A DNA stretch of 64,000 nucleotides from a bacterium SCSIO 12741 (GCA_024398055.1 CP073749.1:124001-188000); one strand, 5' to 3'; numbered from the stretch's first letter, positions 26,622-37,108 are shown. Numbers and translations are program-made. The notes: generated by a model from the letters alone, not told the origin.

Positions 26622-28046
26622 TTACTCTTTTCCTTCGGTTTTAGGTGCCGGAGCTTCCTCTGGTTCAGGTGTCTCCTCGGTGGCGGATATGGTTTTGGGG
26701 AGCCAGTTAAATCGGAATTGACAGGTTGAATAGCTGTCGTCTACCCGAATGTAAAAACTATTGACTCGTTTTTCAATCCAGGAATTCATCACCTCATTTT
26801 GCTTGTACTGGGTAGCCAGCTCCTGGATGTATTGGTAATCTTGTTTCAAGTTCGCTTCGTGAGCCTCTACGATGTCCACCAGCTTTACCAAACGGTAGGC
26901 ACGGCTTCCATCCCTCATTTGAGCCAATTCTGGTCCTGCCACATCCCCTTCTTCCATGCGATCCAGCATGAGGTAAAGGGAAGGGTCAATTTGAGAAACC
27001 TGATCCATTTCAAACTTGGAAGAGCCAGTCATTGGGTTTAGAATTAACCCTCCACTGTTTTTAGTGTCTTTATCGTCGCTGTATAGAATGGCGGCTGTGG
27101 TGAAGCTCAAGGAATCGTATTTGGCTATGTTTCCCTTTAGGGTATCCAAAAACTGCTTGGCCTCGATCAAATCTTCTGGCTGCACTTTTGGAATCAACAG
27201 AATGTGTCTGGCGTTTACTTTGGTTCCAACCCGCTCCACCATCTGAATCAGGTGGTAACCAAATTCGGTTTCCACAATGCCCGAAGTTTCACCTTTCTCC
27301 AAGGTAAATGCAACAGCAGCAAATTCGGGTACCAGCTCAGCTCTACCCATAGGTCCCAAAACTCCATTCTCACGTGCCGACCCCGGGTCTTCAGAATACA
27401 AGTAGGCCAAGGTTCCAAAATCTTCACCGGCCAATACACGTTCGCGAAGTTCCAGCAATTTGTTTCTTACCCGAGTTCTTTCTGCTTCATCGATCGGTGG
27501 TTTCTTAACGATTTGGGCCAACTCTACCTGCGCATTGATATTGGGCAAGCTGTCCATCATCACATCCTCAAAGAAAGATCTTACGTCACCAGGAGAAACC
27601 TCCACAGCACCTGAAATCTGTCCTTGCATCCGCTGAATCATCAATTGCTCTTTAATCGGATCATGGAACTCGATTCGAATTTCGTCCACCGATTTTTCGT
27701 AGAATTCCTCCAGCTTCTTTTGGCTTCCAAACTGATTAATGAAGTAGCGTAAACGTCTGTTGATTTCATCATCAATTTGACCTTCAGAAGGGTACAAACT
27801 ATCCGTTTCGGCTTGATTCAGCAACAACTTATTGAAGAGCAAGTCTTCAAACAACTCGCAGCGTGTATTGCCATCCACCGCTTTACCCGAATTCAAGTAA
27901 GCAGCAAATTGTTCCTCTACATCGCTTTTGAGGATCATGTTTTCACCGATGACGGCTACAATTCCATCAATCACCTTTTCATTACCAGGTTGAGCAAATG
28001 CTCCAGTGGAAAAGAGGGCCAGCAGTATACTCAGGTATATTCTCAT
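26622..28046 (-). CDS. surA: SurA-like periplasmic peptidyl-prolyl isomerase
   Basis: A 474-residue periplasmic chaperone. Signal peptide (MRIYLSILLALFSTGAFAQ), SurA N domain (KVIDGIVAVIGENMILKSDV), then two parvulin domains (VELAQIVKKPP to about residue 270 with GFGYHLIQ-type ending EFGYHLIQMVER; NARHILLIPKVQPED onward), and an acidic/proline tail. SurA assists outer-membrane beta-barrel folding. Start ATG 28046 overlaps the preceding gene's stop (ATGA). It is the third of three related chaperone genes in a row. Confidence 0.9.
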   Translation of the reverse strand: MRIYLSILLALFSTGAFAQPGNEKVIDGIVAVIGENMILKSDVEEQFAAYLNSGKAVDGNTRCELFEDLLFNKLLLNQAETDSLYPSEGQIDDEINRRLRYFINQFGSQKKLEEFYEKSVDEIRIEFHDPIKEQLMIQRMQGQISGAVEVSPGDVRSFFEDVMMDSLPNINAQVELAQIVKKPPIDEAERTRVRNKLLELRERVLAGEDFGTLAYLYSEDPGSARENGVLGPMGRAELVPEFAAVAFTLEKGETSGIVETEFGYHLIQMVERVGTKVNARHILLIPKVQPEDLIEAKQFLDTLKGNIAKYDSLSFTTAAILYSDDKDTKNSGGLILNPMTGSSKFEMDQVSQIDPSLYLMLDRMEEGDVAGPELAQMRDGSRAYRLVKLVDIVEAHEANLKQDYQYIQELATQYKQNEVMNSWIEKRVNSFYIRVDDSYSTCQFRFNWLPKTISATEETPEPEEAPAPKTEGKE

Positions 28047-28903
28047 GGGTAGTATTGAACCTTGTTCTTAGCCACGGCTTGTTTCAAAAGTCCTTTTCGA
28101 ACATCGCTAAGCAGATTCAGTTTTCTTTGATTAATGATGATATTGCGAATCCTATTGATTTCCAATTCAAGCGGTGAAACGCTATTTTTCAATTTATATT
28201 CCCTGATAAACAACAAATAAACGAAAGGGTCTCTTTCCAGCTCTAGGTATTTTTGATTTTTTAGAAAATCTTCTACGCTCAATACCTGCAGCGGAACCAA
28301 CTTAATAAGCTCATCGTAATACATCCAGGAATACTCCAGCGAGTAGTTGGAGGCATATTGCAAGCAGTAGTCATCCAGCTTCAAACTGTCCTCTTCTTCT
28401 CCGGATTGCAACCATTTCTTCACCTTCTGAAGCTTGGGTGCCTCCTTGTCAATTTTGATGTAAGACGCTCTAAGCACGTAGTTCTTCAGCTCAAAGTTGT
28501 GCTGATTTTCTTCGTAATAGCTTAGAATTTCTTCCTGGGTTACATGGGTATCCAGCTTTTGGCGAACCAGTTCTTTTTCGTAAGCATAGATGATCAGACT
28601 GTTTTTGTAGTCGATCATCTCTTTCTCAAAGTCCTTTTTCTCTTCGGGAAGGTTCAACTCTGCCTGCTGGATCAACAGTTGATTCTCCACCCAGTTGTTC
28701 ACATAGCGCTGAACCAATATAGAGCTGTCCTCTTTAGAAAGTTCGTCGGTAAATAGGGCTTGCAGGTCCTTTTCATAAAGATACTGCTCGCCAACACGAG
28801 CCAGAGGTCTACCCTCCTGCCCCGAATTCCGTTGAATGAATTCGCAGCCCGAGGTGATTCCCAAAACGGTGATCAAAACTCCAACAATAAGTCGTCTGTT
28901 CAT
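28043..28903 (-). CDS. Lipoprotein of the SurA/PPIase group lacking a parvulin domain
   Basis: About 286 residues. ATG 28903 begins a lipoprotein signal (MNRRLIVGVLITVLGITSGC); ATG 28930 is possible but weaker. The mature protein starts with a SurA-N/trigger-factor-like helical region (LARVGEQYLYEKDLQALF, NNWVENQLLIQQAELNLPEE) but has no recognisable parvulin active-site core, so it is probably a chaperone and not an isomerase. It lies between two parvulin genes and overlaps surA by 4 bases. It may work with them in outer-membrane protein delivery, an inference from operon context. Confidence 0.8.
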   Translation of the reverse strand: MNRRLIVGVLITVLGITSGCEFIQRNSGQEGRPLARVGEQYLYEKDLQALFTDELSKEDSSILVQRYVNNWVENQLLIQQAELNLPEEKKDFEKEMIDYKNSLIIYAYEKELVRQKLDTHVTQEEILSYYEENQHNFELKNYVLRASYIKIDKEAPKLQKVKKWLQSGEEEDSLKLDDYCLQYASNYSLEYSWMYYDELIKLVPLQVLSVEDFLKNQKYLELERDPFVYLLFIREYKLKNSVSPLELEINRIRNIIINQRKLNLLSDVRKGLLKQAVAKNKVQYYP

Positions 28904-28949
28904 TCCTGTTGAGTTTTGACCGAAGATCATAAAGATGAAGGGTAAACGA

Positions 28950-30922
28950 TTAATTGAGAAGCTCTTTGTTAACCGTAACCGTATACTTCGTTTTCAATTC
29001 TTCGATCCATCTCTCTTCGAGCTCTTCCTGGTAAGCCGAAATAACCAATCCACGAACTTCGATCAATTTCTTAGGACCTGGTTCCAATACTTGGTTCACG
29101 TAAACAAAGCCCATCTTATCATCGGCCGTGATAATTTCGCTAAATCCAGCTTCCCACTTAATCTTGCTCATCCAAGGGTGGTCGTCAGCCGTGAATTTTC
29201 CTTCAGAGACTTGAAGGTTCAATTGAGATTCGCGGTTAATTTCTTCGGCAATCTTACGGGTATCAATACCTGAATCAATTTGACTTTTGGCCAATTCCAT
29301 TGTGGCTTCTGCAATCTTCGCATCGGCACAAACAAAAATGGTGGCTTCCAAGCGCTGAGGCCATTGGTGCTCAGTTTTGTGGGCTTGGTAAAACTCTTCT
29401 AAACCGGCTGAATCCTTCACCGCTTTCGACCAAACTTTTTTGTCCATTAGGTCAAACAACAGGATGCCATCATGGTACTCCTTCATCAAAGCATTGAATT
29501 CTGGGTATTTGGCTTCCAATCTCTGGTTTTCAAACTCGGTCAACTTCTCTTGGTAAAACTCCTTGAAAAGGTTGTTCACCACAGTCAACGAATCAACGGC
29601 AGGTTTGCGCTGATACGTTTTGTTCTTTTCCATGTACTGGGCAAAGTCAGCCTGGGTGTATACTCGAACTTCTTTGATGTATTTCTTATCGGTCAACTTC
29701 ATGATCCATTCCGGAGAATCAGACTTGAATTTTTCGTCCGCCTTCCATTTGGCATTGTAGTACCACTGATCAATGTATCCGGCCATAGCGTTTACAGCCT
29801 TGTAGTTAGGCTTGAACTTGTACTCTTTTTTGATGCGGGCATAGAAAGAATCCTTACTCTTTCTGGCTCGACCATCACGGGCCACTTTTTTCTTCAGATC
29901 CGCTTCGATATCTTCCATCGCAGGAACCCCTTTTTTCTCTAAGCGTTTAATGATGTGCCATCCAAAATTGGATTTTACCGGAGCTGAAATATCTCCGTTA
30001 TTCTCCAGGCTAAAGGCTGCTTCTTCAAACTCAGGCACCATTCTACCGGTTCCAAACCAAGGAAGTTCTCCCCCTTATTGGCCGTACCGCGATCATCTGA
30101 GTACTTCTTGGCCAATTCCTCAAAATTGGCCCCTTTCTGTAGCTCGTCATAGATTTCCATGGCCTTCTTTTCCTTTTCTTCGGCGGCCTTCTCATCGTCG
30201 TTCTCACTGGTTTGCACCATGATGTGAGCCACTTGAATTTCTCCACGAGCAGGACGACGGTCCTTTACCCATACCAAGTGGTATCCGAATCGGCTACGAA
30301 CAGGATCTGAAACCTGTCCAACCTCAGTATTATAGGCAGCGCTTTCAAAGGGGTAAACCATCTGAAATACGTTGAAGTATCCCAAATTTCCACCATTGTT
30401 TACGGCAGATGGATCTTCTGATTCCACCTTGGCTAATTTTTCAAAATCAGTAGCAGGATCGGTGATCTTACGCTTGATCAGCATACACTTTCTCCAGGCT
30501 TCCAACGAATCCTGAGGGCTTGCATCCGGCTCGCAACGAATTAGGATGTGATACGCGTTCACATCTTCCTTCATTCGGTTATAAGCCTCCTGAATCAATT
30601 CTTCGGTAACCGTTTCATCATTCAAATAAGGAACAGCCAATTGTCTACGGTACCCGCTCAACTCCTTGTTGAAGTTGCGATTGGTATCCATACCCATATC
30701 TTCCGCCTGGCGAACTTTCAATCGAAAGTTTATGTACAAATCGAGGTACTCTTCTTTCGTCTTCGGGTCGATTGACTGAGCGTTACTGTTGTTTTTATTG
30801 TAGACCATCAAAAATTCATCGAGCGTGATGTCTTCACCGGCAATGTTGAGGAGTACATCCTCTTGTGCCAGCAAACCAGTGCTCATGATCAGTCCTAATA
30901 ACAAGGCAATTGTTCTGTTCAT
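28950..30922 (-). CDS. Parvulin-type peptidyl-prolyl isomerase (one frameshift)
   Basis: The restored protein is about 657 residues: signal peptide ([20 protein letters not shown]), SurA-N-like helical region, parvulin domain one ([12 protein letters not shown] to [15 protein letters not shown]), parvulin domain two ([12 protein letters not shown] to [14 protein letters not shown]) and a large C-terminal chaperone region. The frame breaks in CCCCC 30070-30074; one more C gives [20 protein letters not shown], the standard parvulin GGxLGWFxxGxMVPEFE motif. Without repair the protein would stop inside the second active site. It heads the three-chaperone run after guaB. Confidence 0.88.
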
Positions 30923-30957
30923 TTGGTTAAGATTTAATGAGTATAGTTTAGGTTCAA

Positions 30958-32424
30958 TTACTTTCTGGAATAATTCGGTGCCTCACGGGTAATCGAAATA
31001 TCGTGTGGGTGGCTCTCCGCTACTCCAGCTGCCGTAATACGAACGAATTTGGCCTGACGCAAATCACCAATTGTTGGTGCTCCACAATAGCCCATTCCAG
31101 CCCGAAGACCTCCTACCATCTGGTAGATAACTTCGGCTAATTTTCCTTTATAAGGTACACGTCCAGAAATCCCTTCCGGTACCAGTTTCTTAATGTCATC
31201 TTCGGCATCCTGAAAATAGCGGTCTTTGGATCCTTTTTGCATCGCTTCCAACGATCCCATGCCTCGGTATGATTTAAATTTTCTTCCTTGGTAAATAATG
31301 GTTTCCCCTGGAGACTCTTCCACACCTGCAAACAAAGATCCAGCCATAATAGAGCTCGCACCAGCGGCCAAAGCCTTCACGATATCTCCAGTAAAGCGAA
31401 TACCTCCATCTGCGATCAAGGGAACTTCATTGGTATTGATGGCTGACGCTACATTCAATACAGCTGACAATTGAGGAACACCTACTCCAGCAATAACGCG
31501 GGTAGTACAAATAGAACCAGGACCAATTCCCACCTTAACGGCATCCGCACCGGCATCAGCCAACATCTTGGCGGCATCACCAGTGGCGATGTTCCCAACT
31601 ACTACATCAATGTTGCTGAACGCATTTTTCACATCCTTCAAAATTCCAACAACACCAGCTGAGTGTCCGTGAGCCGTATCAATGCTAATGGCATCAACCC
31701 CTGCATCGATCAAAGCTTCTACTCGTTGCAGAGTATCCGAAGTAACTCCAACTGCACCAGCTACTCTCAATCGACCGTATTGGTCTTTACAGGCATTGGG
31801 CTTAATTTTCAGCTTAAGGATGTCTTTGTAGGTAATCAAACCTACCAATTTGTTGTCCTGATCAACTACAGGTAGTTTTTCAATCTTGTATTTCTGAAGG
31901 GTATTTTCAGCTTCCTTCAGTGTAGTCCCCTCTTTAGCGGTAATTACATTATCGCTGGTCATTACCTGTCTGACGGGTTTGTCGTAATCTTTTTCAAAAC
32001 GCAAGTCGCGGTTGGTTACGATACCAACCAACTTGAGCATACCATCCACTACTGGAATACCTCCAATGGAGTGTTCCTTCATCAAAGCCAAGGCATCACC
32101 TACCGTAGCTGATTCGTCCAGCGTAACTGGATCCTGAATCATACCACTCTCGTAGCGCTTTACCTTCCGCACTTGATTCGCCTGACTTTCGATGCTCATG
32201 TTTTTATGAAGCACCCCAATTCCCCCTTCCTGAGCCAAGGCAATCGCCAAAGCCGATTCGGAAACCGTATCCATGGCAGCCGATACAATCGGAACATTCA
32301 TGGAGATGTTGCGGGAAAACTTGGTAGAAATGACAACATCCCGTGGAATCACTTCGGAATATGCCGGTACAAGGAGTACGTCGTCGTAGGTAAGGCCTTC
32401 TTCAATAAACTTATCGGATGACAT
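30958..32424 (-). CDS. guaB: IMP dehydrogenase GuaB
   Basis: A 488-residue enzyme that oxidises IMP to XMP with NAD, the committed step of GTP synthesis. Seen are [20 protein letters not shown] at the start, two CBS domains (about 95-205), the catalytic loop [17 protein letters not shown] with the active-site cysteine, [20 protein letters not shown], and the flap [13 protein letters not shown] 32424. It leads a minus-strand run (guaB, three chaperones, moxR, elbB) with short spacers. Confidence 0.98.
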   Translation of the reverse strand: MSSDKFIEEGLTYDDVLLVPAYSEVIPRDVVISTKFSRNISMNVPIVSAAMDTVSESALAIALAQEGGIGVLHKNMSIESQANQVRKVKRYESGMIQDPVTLDESATVGDALALMKEHSIGGIPVVDGMLKLVGIVTNRDLRFEKDYDKPVRQVMTSDNVITAKEGTTLKEAENTLQKYKIEKLPVVDQDNKLVGLITYKDILKLKIKPNACKDQYGRLRVAGAVGVTSDTLQRVEALIDAGVDAISIDTAHGHSAGVVGILKDVKNAFSNIDVVVGNIATGDAAKMLADAGADAVKVGIGPGSICTTRVIAGVGVPQLSAVLNVASAINTNEVPLIADGGIRFTGDIVKALAAGASSIMAGSLFAGVEESPGETIIYQGRKFKSYRGMGSLEAMQKGSKDRYFQDAEDDIKKLVPEGISGRVPYKGKLAEVIYQMVGGLRAGMGYCGAPTIGDLRQAKFVRITAAGVAESHPHDISITREAPNYSRK

Positions 32425-32462
32425 ATGCGCTTTCTCTTATTTGAGGGATTTAAAAAATTGGT

Positions 32463-32470
32463 CAAAATTA
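32463..32470 (-). promoter_or_regulatory. -7 box TAATTTTG upstream of guaB
   Basis: On the minus strand TAATTTTG fits TANNTTTG, with a TTTG 15 bases upstream (shorter than the usual 17-23). It would give a guaB leader of roughly 30 bases. A moderate candidate. Confidence 0.45.
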
Positions 32471-32555
32471 AGCAATAAGCAGGCGCAAATGGTTGTTAAA
32501 CATTAATAAGATTTGAAGAGATTTTAGGATTTACAAAACGCTGGCAAACAGCGAA

Positions 32556-34676
32556 TTATCGAACAAGCTGAAAAGAGCCTTTTCCCTGAGTGGAACTTCC
32601 GTTGGCAGAAACGTAGCTGTATTCGTAGACGTAGACTCCCGCAGGAGCAAATTTTTCATTGATTTTTCCGTCCCACCCTTCACTTGGTTCGGTGGACTCA
32701 TAAATCACTCTCCCCCAGCGGTCAATGATGCGCAAACGGTAATCCTGGACTGGAACCACATAACTTACATAGGGTCTCCAGGTTTCGTTCAATCCATCTT
32801 CATTAGGAGTAAAAGAATTAGCGATGAACACATCGGGCTCGTGATTGAAGCACAAGGAGTTGGAGTAACTCGTATCCCAAAGGGGGAATTCAAGCGTGGG
32901 TGGCTGAATGTATTCGATGTAGTAGCAAAAGCGACCACCTTCTCCAATTTCACTACTAAAATCATCGGTGTAATACAGCGATCGGGTTTTGAGTAACGGG
33001 TTGCTACCAAACGTACTACTCAAGCTTTTAAACACTTCGAAGAAGGGTAAATTATCCTCGTCTTGAGTACTGTCAAAATGGAATGCATCTCTCCACGTCA
33101 GCTCGCTGATCATGTCGTTTTTGTCGGAAGTACCGTCCAGCAGAATGCTTCGAATCGTATTGCTTCGAATCACCGCATTTCCACAATTGTCAATTACCTC
33201 AACATAGTAATAGTACTCCAATTGCTCTGGTCGCACCTGGTTGTCTTTGATAAAGAAAACCGTATCAAACACGCTCACACTGGGGGTATCGGTTTGAATG
33301 TGCTGAAATGGACCATCCTTGTCAAAAGCTCGATAAACGCGCAAAGCCTGGATGGGAGCATCCTTGTCCAAGTAGGTTCTTAACCAAACCTCCTCATTCG
33401 CTCCTCTAACGGTAGCCGATCGAAGGGTACAGTACTTTGTTTGATTGGGTGCGCTAAAACGGGTAGCGAATACCTGAGAATGTGAAAAATAAGCTCCGGT
33501 TTCATCAATGGCTTCAATGTAGAAGGCATAGGCATCTGCCGAATTCACATTACCGATAACTACCGAGGTATCCGTTCCGGGAATGGAATCAATTCGTTTA
33601 TAAGGTCCGTTATTAATACTTTGGTAAATGTTGTGGTTCTTCACCTTGTTCCACCCGATGTATGGATTCCAAAACAGGGTCAGCTCGGCTTTACAGTTGT
33701 CGTAACTGTGATCCACATTCATGGTGCAATGGAATACATTACCTGATCCCTGGGTTTTGCCACATGAATCATAGGCCAGAATCTGGTAGCACTGAAAATC
33801 TTTGAAGGCGCTGTTGGTGGCGTCAATCACAAAAAGGGAGTCTACACCAACCGAATCAATAAACACCCCACCTGGTCCAGGTGTACTCGATTGCCCTCGG
33901 TAAAGAATGCGGTAATAAGTCACCGATGGATCCGGATGCTTGTTCCAATGCAAAGAAGTTACGCCGTTTTGGTTGTCCACCGTTACTTGAGTATAGGTCA
34001 TGGTTGCTGCACCCAGGTTATCCAACAGTTCAGCATTAACGACCAAGGAGGTTGAAACACAACCACTCTGATCCCTCAAGCTAACTCGGTAAAATACGGT
34101 GTCGTGGCAACGGGCTACGGTATCTCTAAAAATTTCCTGTCCTACTGGCGGATTAGCCTCTGTTCCCCAAACCGGAGAATTGAAACGAAATCTTCGTTCC
34201 ACCTCATAATTGGGATCCGAACTGGGCAAAACTCCATTGGGGGAAATGTAGTTCCAAATCAAATTTCCGGACACATTACCACTTACCGACAGATTCGGGT
34301 TAATGGGAGTTAAGGTATCCGACGGATTCGAGGTTCCTGGATTTCCACCCACATTATAATTGGTAATAATACGGTAGAGGTAATTTGTATTGGGTGATGC
34401 TCCAAAACCCGCTCCGGCATGGGTATAAACCTGCTGGCCATGAATGGTGCTTGTAAACAGATTAATGAATGGTCCTCCATTTACACTCCATTGAATATCA
34501 TAAGATACAAACTCGTTATTGGGATTCGGTGGTTTCTCCCAGGTGATGGTAATATCTCCATTGGTTTCCACAGAAATGCATAAGAGCTTGGGCGCCGCTA
34601 CCTGCGCAGAAAGATTGCTGGTAACCACCAGTGCGATTAAGGCTAAAAAGCATCCTATTTTGTTCGTCCAACTCAT
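32556..34676 (-). CDS. Large secreted protein with gliding-motility-associated (T9SS type B) C-terminal domain
   Basis: About 706 residues. ATG 34676 is chosen because it starts a signal peptide (SWTNKIGCFLALIALVVTSNLSAQ). The body has fibronectin-III-like segments (APKLLCISVETNGDITITWE; LTLFWNPYIGWNKVKNHNIY; AELTLFWNPY) and cysteine-rich turns. The last 90 residues are the CHU_C / type B sorting domain: IANSFTPNEDGLNETW, RLRIIDRWGRVIYES, GWDGKINEKFAPAGVYVY. It is exported by the type IX system and may serve surface adhesion. It is divergent from the DUF6089 gene. No enzyme motif is visible. Confidence 0.9.
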   Translation of the reverse strand: MSWTNKIGCFLALIALVVTSNLSAQVAAPKLLCISVETNGDITITWEKPPNPNNEFVSYDIQWSVNGGPFINLFTSTIHGQQVYTHAGAGFGASPNTNYLYRIITNYNVGGNPGTSNPSDTLTPINPNLSVSGNVSGNLIWNYISPNGVLPSSDPNYEVERRFRFNSPVWGTEANPPVGQEIFRDTVARCHDTVFYRVSLRDQSGCVSTSLVVNAELLDNLGAATMTYTQVTVDNQNGVTSLHWNKHPDPSVTYYRILYRGQSSTPGPGGVFIDSVGVDSLFVIDATNSAFKDFQCYQILAYDSCGKTQGSGNVFHCTMNVDHSYDNCKAELTLFWNPYIGWNKVKNHNIYQSINNGPYKRIDSIPGTDTSVVIGNVNSADAYAFYIEAIDETGAYFSHSQVFATRFSAPNQTKYCTLRSATVRGANEEVWLRTYLDKDAPIQALRVYRAFDKDGPFQHIQTDTPSVSVFDTVFFIKDNQVRPEQLEYYYYVEVIDNCGNAVIRSNTIRSILLDGTSDKNDMISELTWRDAFHFDSTQDEDNLPFFEVFKSLSSTFGSNPLLKTRSLYYTDDFSSEIGEGGRFCYYIEYIQPPTLEFPLWDTSYSNSLCFNHEPDVFIANSFTPNEDGLNETWRPYVSYVVPVQDYRLRIIDRWGRVIYESTEPSEGWDGKINEKFAPAGVYVYEYSYVSANGSSTQGKGSFQLVR

Positions 34677-34696
34677 TAATCCGACCACTAGAACTG

Positions 34697-34704
34697 CGAA
34701 AGTA
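34697..34704 (-). promoter_or_regulatory. -7-like box TACTTTCG for the type B T9SS cargo gene
   Basis: The minus strand reads TACTTTCG 20 bases before the chosen ATG, the same variant box as at 6366-6373. No clear -33 element. A weak candidate promoter in the divergent spacer. Confidence 0.3.
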
Positions 34705-34829
34705 GTCAATTATTACGTGCTAATTCTTGAAACCCCTACTCCCAGTTGTTGAACGCCTTTTTTCGACTAACGACCAAAACTTTTCCCAAATGGACTTAAT
34801 TCCTGTTAAAATGGTAACATAAATATTTA

Positions 34830-34837
34830 TACTTTTG
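34830..34837 (+). promoter_or_regulatory. -7 box TACTTTTG for the DUF6089 gene
   Basis: TACTTTTG fits TANNTTTG and lies 21 bases before the ATG at 34859, in an A/T-rich divergent spacer. No TTG is seen at the -33 distance. Confidence 0.4.
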
Positions 34838-34858
34838 AAGCTGTTATACAGCATTGGT

Positions 34859-35803
34859 ATGAACAAGGGAATCGCTATATCTACTTTAGTTCTGGGGTTA
34901 ATCCTCGGACCTTTCTTTGCTCAGGCTCAGTATGGGACTGATTTTGGTGTTCGGGCTGGTATAGCGATGTATCTTGGTGATATCGGTGGTAAGGATGGAC
35001 CTGCCCGCCCAGGTATCGCTGATGTACAGCTCAACCAATCCCGCTACCACTTTGGAGTTACTGGACGTCGCTTTTTTAGCAAGTCTTTCGCAGCTCAAGG
35101 ATCTTTAATTTATGGACGAATTAAAGGTGCAGACAACCTAACCAACAACAAGGAACGTTACTCAAGAAACCTGAGTTTCCGCAACGACATTATTGAACTT
35201 TCCCTTCGTGCTGAATACCATTTCTTTAAGATTCAGGATTTGGGTCGCACTTATCGCTATCGTTTAGACTTTAGCTCCTTCATTTTTGCAGGTGCTGGTG
35301 TTTTCTACCACAACCCAAAAGCAGAATACAATGGTGAGTGGGTTGCTCTACAGCCGCTTCAAACCGAAGGAAAAAAATACAGCAGAATCCAGCCTTCTAT
35401 TCCGATTGGTTTAGGATTCCAATTCCGCTTTGACAAACGTCACATCATTGGTTGGGATTTTGGTCTTCGTTGGACCTTTACCGATTACTTGGATGATGTA
35501 AGCTCTTTTTATGTAACAGAACCTCACACGGACCCTACTGCTGCCGCTTTGGCTGATAGAAGTGTTGAGCTCGAAGGATCGAATGATCCTCTATTTATTG
35601 GTTCAGCGAATTATGGTGCCGGATCTGTTGCAAATCCAGATGAACCCACTCCTCGTGGAAATCCGGACAATGACGATGTCTACATGTTCACTGGGTTTAC
35701 TTACAGCTATGCGCTTAAAGACAAGCGTAGAAGCTTTAAGAAAAGAAAGTATCACTTTGCTCACCGTAAAGTGAAGCGCAGAAGATCCAGAGCGAAATTC
35801 TAA
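34859..35803 (+). CDS. DUF6089-like outer-membrane beta-barrel protein with strongly basic tail
   Basis: About 314 residues from ATG 34859: signal peptide (MNKGIAISTLVLGLILGPFFAQAQ), then an outer-membrane-type beta-rich protein opening YGTDFGVRAGIAMYLGDIGG and continuing with alternating strands (IIELSLRAEYHFFKIQD; FIFAGAGVFYHNPKAEYNG; IPIGLGFQFRFDKRHIIGWD; MFTGFTYSYALKD), in the manner of the DUF6089 family. The last 28 residues contain 16 Lys/Arg, unusual after a final strand. Function unknown. It is a single-gene unit; its stop overlaps that of the convergent GT2 gene by three bases. Confidence 0.82.
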   Translation: MNKGIAISTLVLGLILGPFFAQAQYGTDFGVRAGIAMYLGDIGGKDGPARPGIADVQLNQSRYHFGVTGRRFFSKSFAAQGSLIYGRIKGADNLTNNKERYSRNLSFRNDIIELSLRAEYHFFKIQDLGRTYRYRLDFSSFIFAGAGVFYHNPKAEYNGEWVALQPLQTEGKKYSRIQPSIPIGLGFQFRFDKRHIIGWDFGLRWTFTDYLDDVSSFYVTEPHTDPTAAALADRSVELEGSNDPLFIGSANYGAGSVANPDEPTPRGNPDNDDVYMFTGFTYSYALKDKRRSFKKRKYHFAHRKVKRRRSRAKF

Positions 35804-36552
35804 TTCCGCTTAGCGAACTGTCCTAATTTACTTAAGGGTTTCTTTATTAGCGTGTACCATTTGGGTTTAAGCCCATTCATTTCCCATGCTTTCCGGTCTT
35901 CTCTATTGGCTTTAATCCGGTTTTTCATGGAGGCATTAGATGTTCCTCCAGCACGCATCTGAGTAATGATTTCTGGTAGATAAGCCACGCTGATATCTTC
36001 TTTATGAAGCATTCTCAGCATAAGCTCATAATCTGCTGCCGAACGCAATTCGAGGTTGTAGGTTCCGAACTTTTCGTAGCACGATTTTTTAAGAAAAAAG
36101 GTGGGGTGAGGTGGCATCCAGCCTTCCAGGAACAGTCCCTTTGCGTATTGACCAGAACGCCACGTACGTATGACTTTTGAGATATTATCCTGTGCAACGT
36201 ATTGCAAATCGGCATAGAGGGAGTCAGCATTTGCTGCCTGAATGGTGGCAACAACTTTACTAATCACCTGATGATCCATGTAAAAATCATCGGCATTTAA
36301 AATACCAATCAAATCTCCGGTCGCCAGGGATACTCCTTTGTTCATGGCATCATAGATACCCTTGTCTGGCTCACTTACCCATCGGGCAACTTGTCCTTCT
36401 TTCTGTTGGATTATTTCAACGGTTCCATCCTTCGATCCCCCATCTACAATTACGTACTCAATGTCTGGATAATCTTGATCCAACACCGATTGAATAGTAT
36501 GCTCAATGGTTTTTACCGCGTTGTAACTCACGGTGATTATGGAAACCTTCAT
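35800..36552 (-). CDS. Family 2 glycosyltransferase
   Basis: A 250-residue cytoplasmic GT-A enzyme. The start MKVSIITVSYNAVKTIEHTI, VIVDGGSKDGTVEI and the metal-binding DxD-like GDLIGILNADDFY are standard GT2 motifs (WcaA-like). It transfers a sugar from an NDP donor onto a growing lipid-linked glycan; donor and acceptor are unknown. Its ATG overlaps the acetyltransferase stop (ATGA). It is the last gene of the left polysaccharide set, 41237 down to 35800. Confidence 0.92.
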   Translation of the reverse strand: MKVSIITVSYNAVKTIEHTIQSVLDQDYPDIEYVIVDGGSKDGTVEIIQQKEGQVARWVSEPDKGIYDAMNKGVSLATGDLIGILNADDFYMDHQVISKVVATIQAANADSLYADLQYVAQDNISKVIRTWRSGQYAKGLFLEGWMPPHPTFFLKKSCYEKFGTYNLELRSAADYELMLRMLHKEDISVAYLPEIITQMRAGGTSNASMKNRIKANREDRKAWEMNGLKPKWYTLIKKPLSKLGQFAKRN

Positions 36553-37105
36553 GTTATGTCTCTTTTTCGAACGGGTTTGGCTGGTATTCCCTGGTAAATC
36601 GTATAAGCTTCAAGATCGGAAGAACAAACTGAGCCTACCGTAAGAATGGAGTGAGAATGACAAGTAACGCCTTGAGTAACCGTAGCCTTGGCACCAATCC
36701 AGACCCCTCCTTCCAATCGAATGGGTTCTACCATTAAATCAAAGGTGGTTTTGCCATAATGGTGATTGCCCGAAAGCAACATGGCTCCCTGAGATAAACA
36801 ACAATTACTTCCAATTTTAACCTCTCCCAGGTTATCGATCCAAACTCCTTCTCCAATCCACACATGATCGCCGATTTCCAAAAACCAGGGATACTTAATG
36901 TTTACCGAAGGCTTGAGTAGTACTCCTTTGCCTACGCGGGCACCAAAGAGTTTAAGCAGAAAGATCTTTGGCCCTGAAAAAGGGAATAAAGGATTGATAA
37001 AAAACAGGGCATTGGTAAAGTACCAAAGCAATCTTTTGATTCCCCGCCCGGTTTGTACCAGGAATTGTTGTAGGAAGACAAATCTGTTTTTTTCAATTCA
37101 CTCAT
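36549..37105 (-). CDS. WcaF-like hexapeptide acetyltransferase (one frameshift)
   Basis: Restored length about 185 residues, typical for WcaF-type colanic acid/exopolysaccharide O-acetyltransferases. ATG 37105 reads MSELKKTDLSSYNNSWYKPG, then the frame breaks in CCCC 37042-37045. One extra G on the coding strand gives PGGGIKRLLWYFTNALFF, the normal family sequence. The left-handed beta-helix follows with hexapeptide repeats (IGDHVWIGEGVWIDNLGEVK; GGVWIGAKATVTQGV) and the active-site-like GNHHYG. It probably acetylates a sugar of the surface glycan. It starts 3 bases after the stop of the glycosyltransferase upstream. Confidence 0.88.
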
Positions 37106-37108
37106 GGA

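Noticed and set aside
29472-29942. Plus-strand open frame of about 156 codons
   Set aside because: Antisense shadow of the parvulin gene; hydrophobic composition arises from the complementary charged codons.
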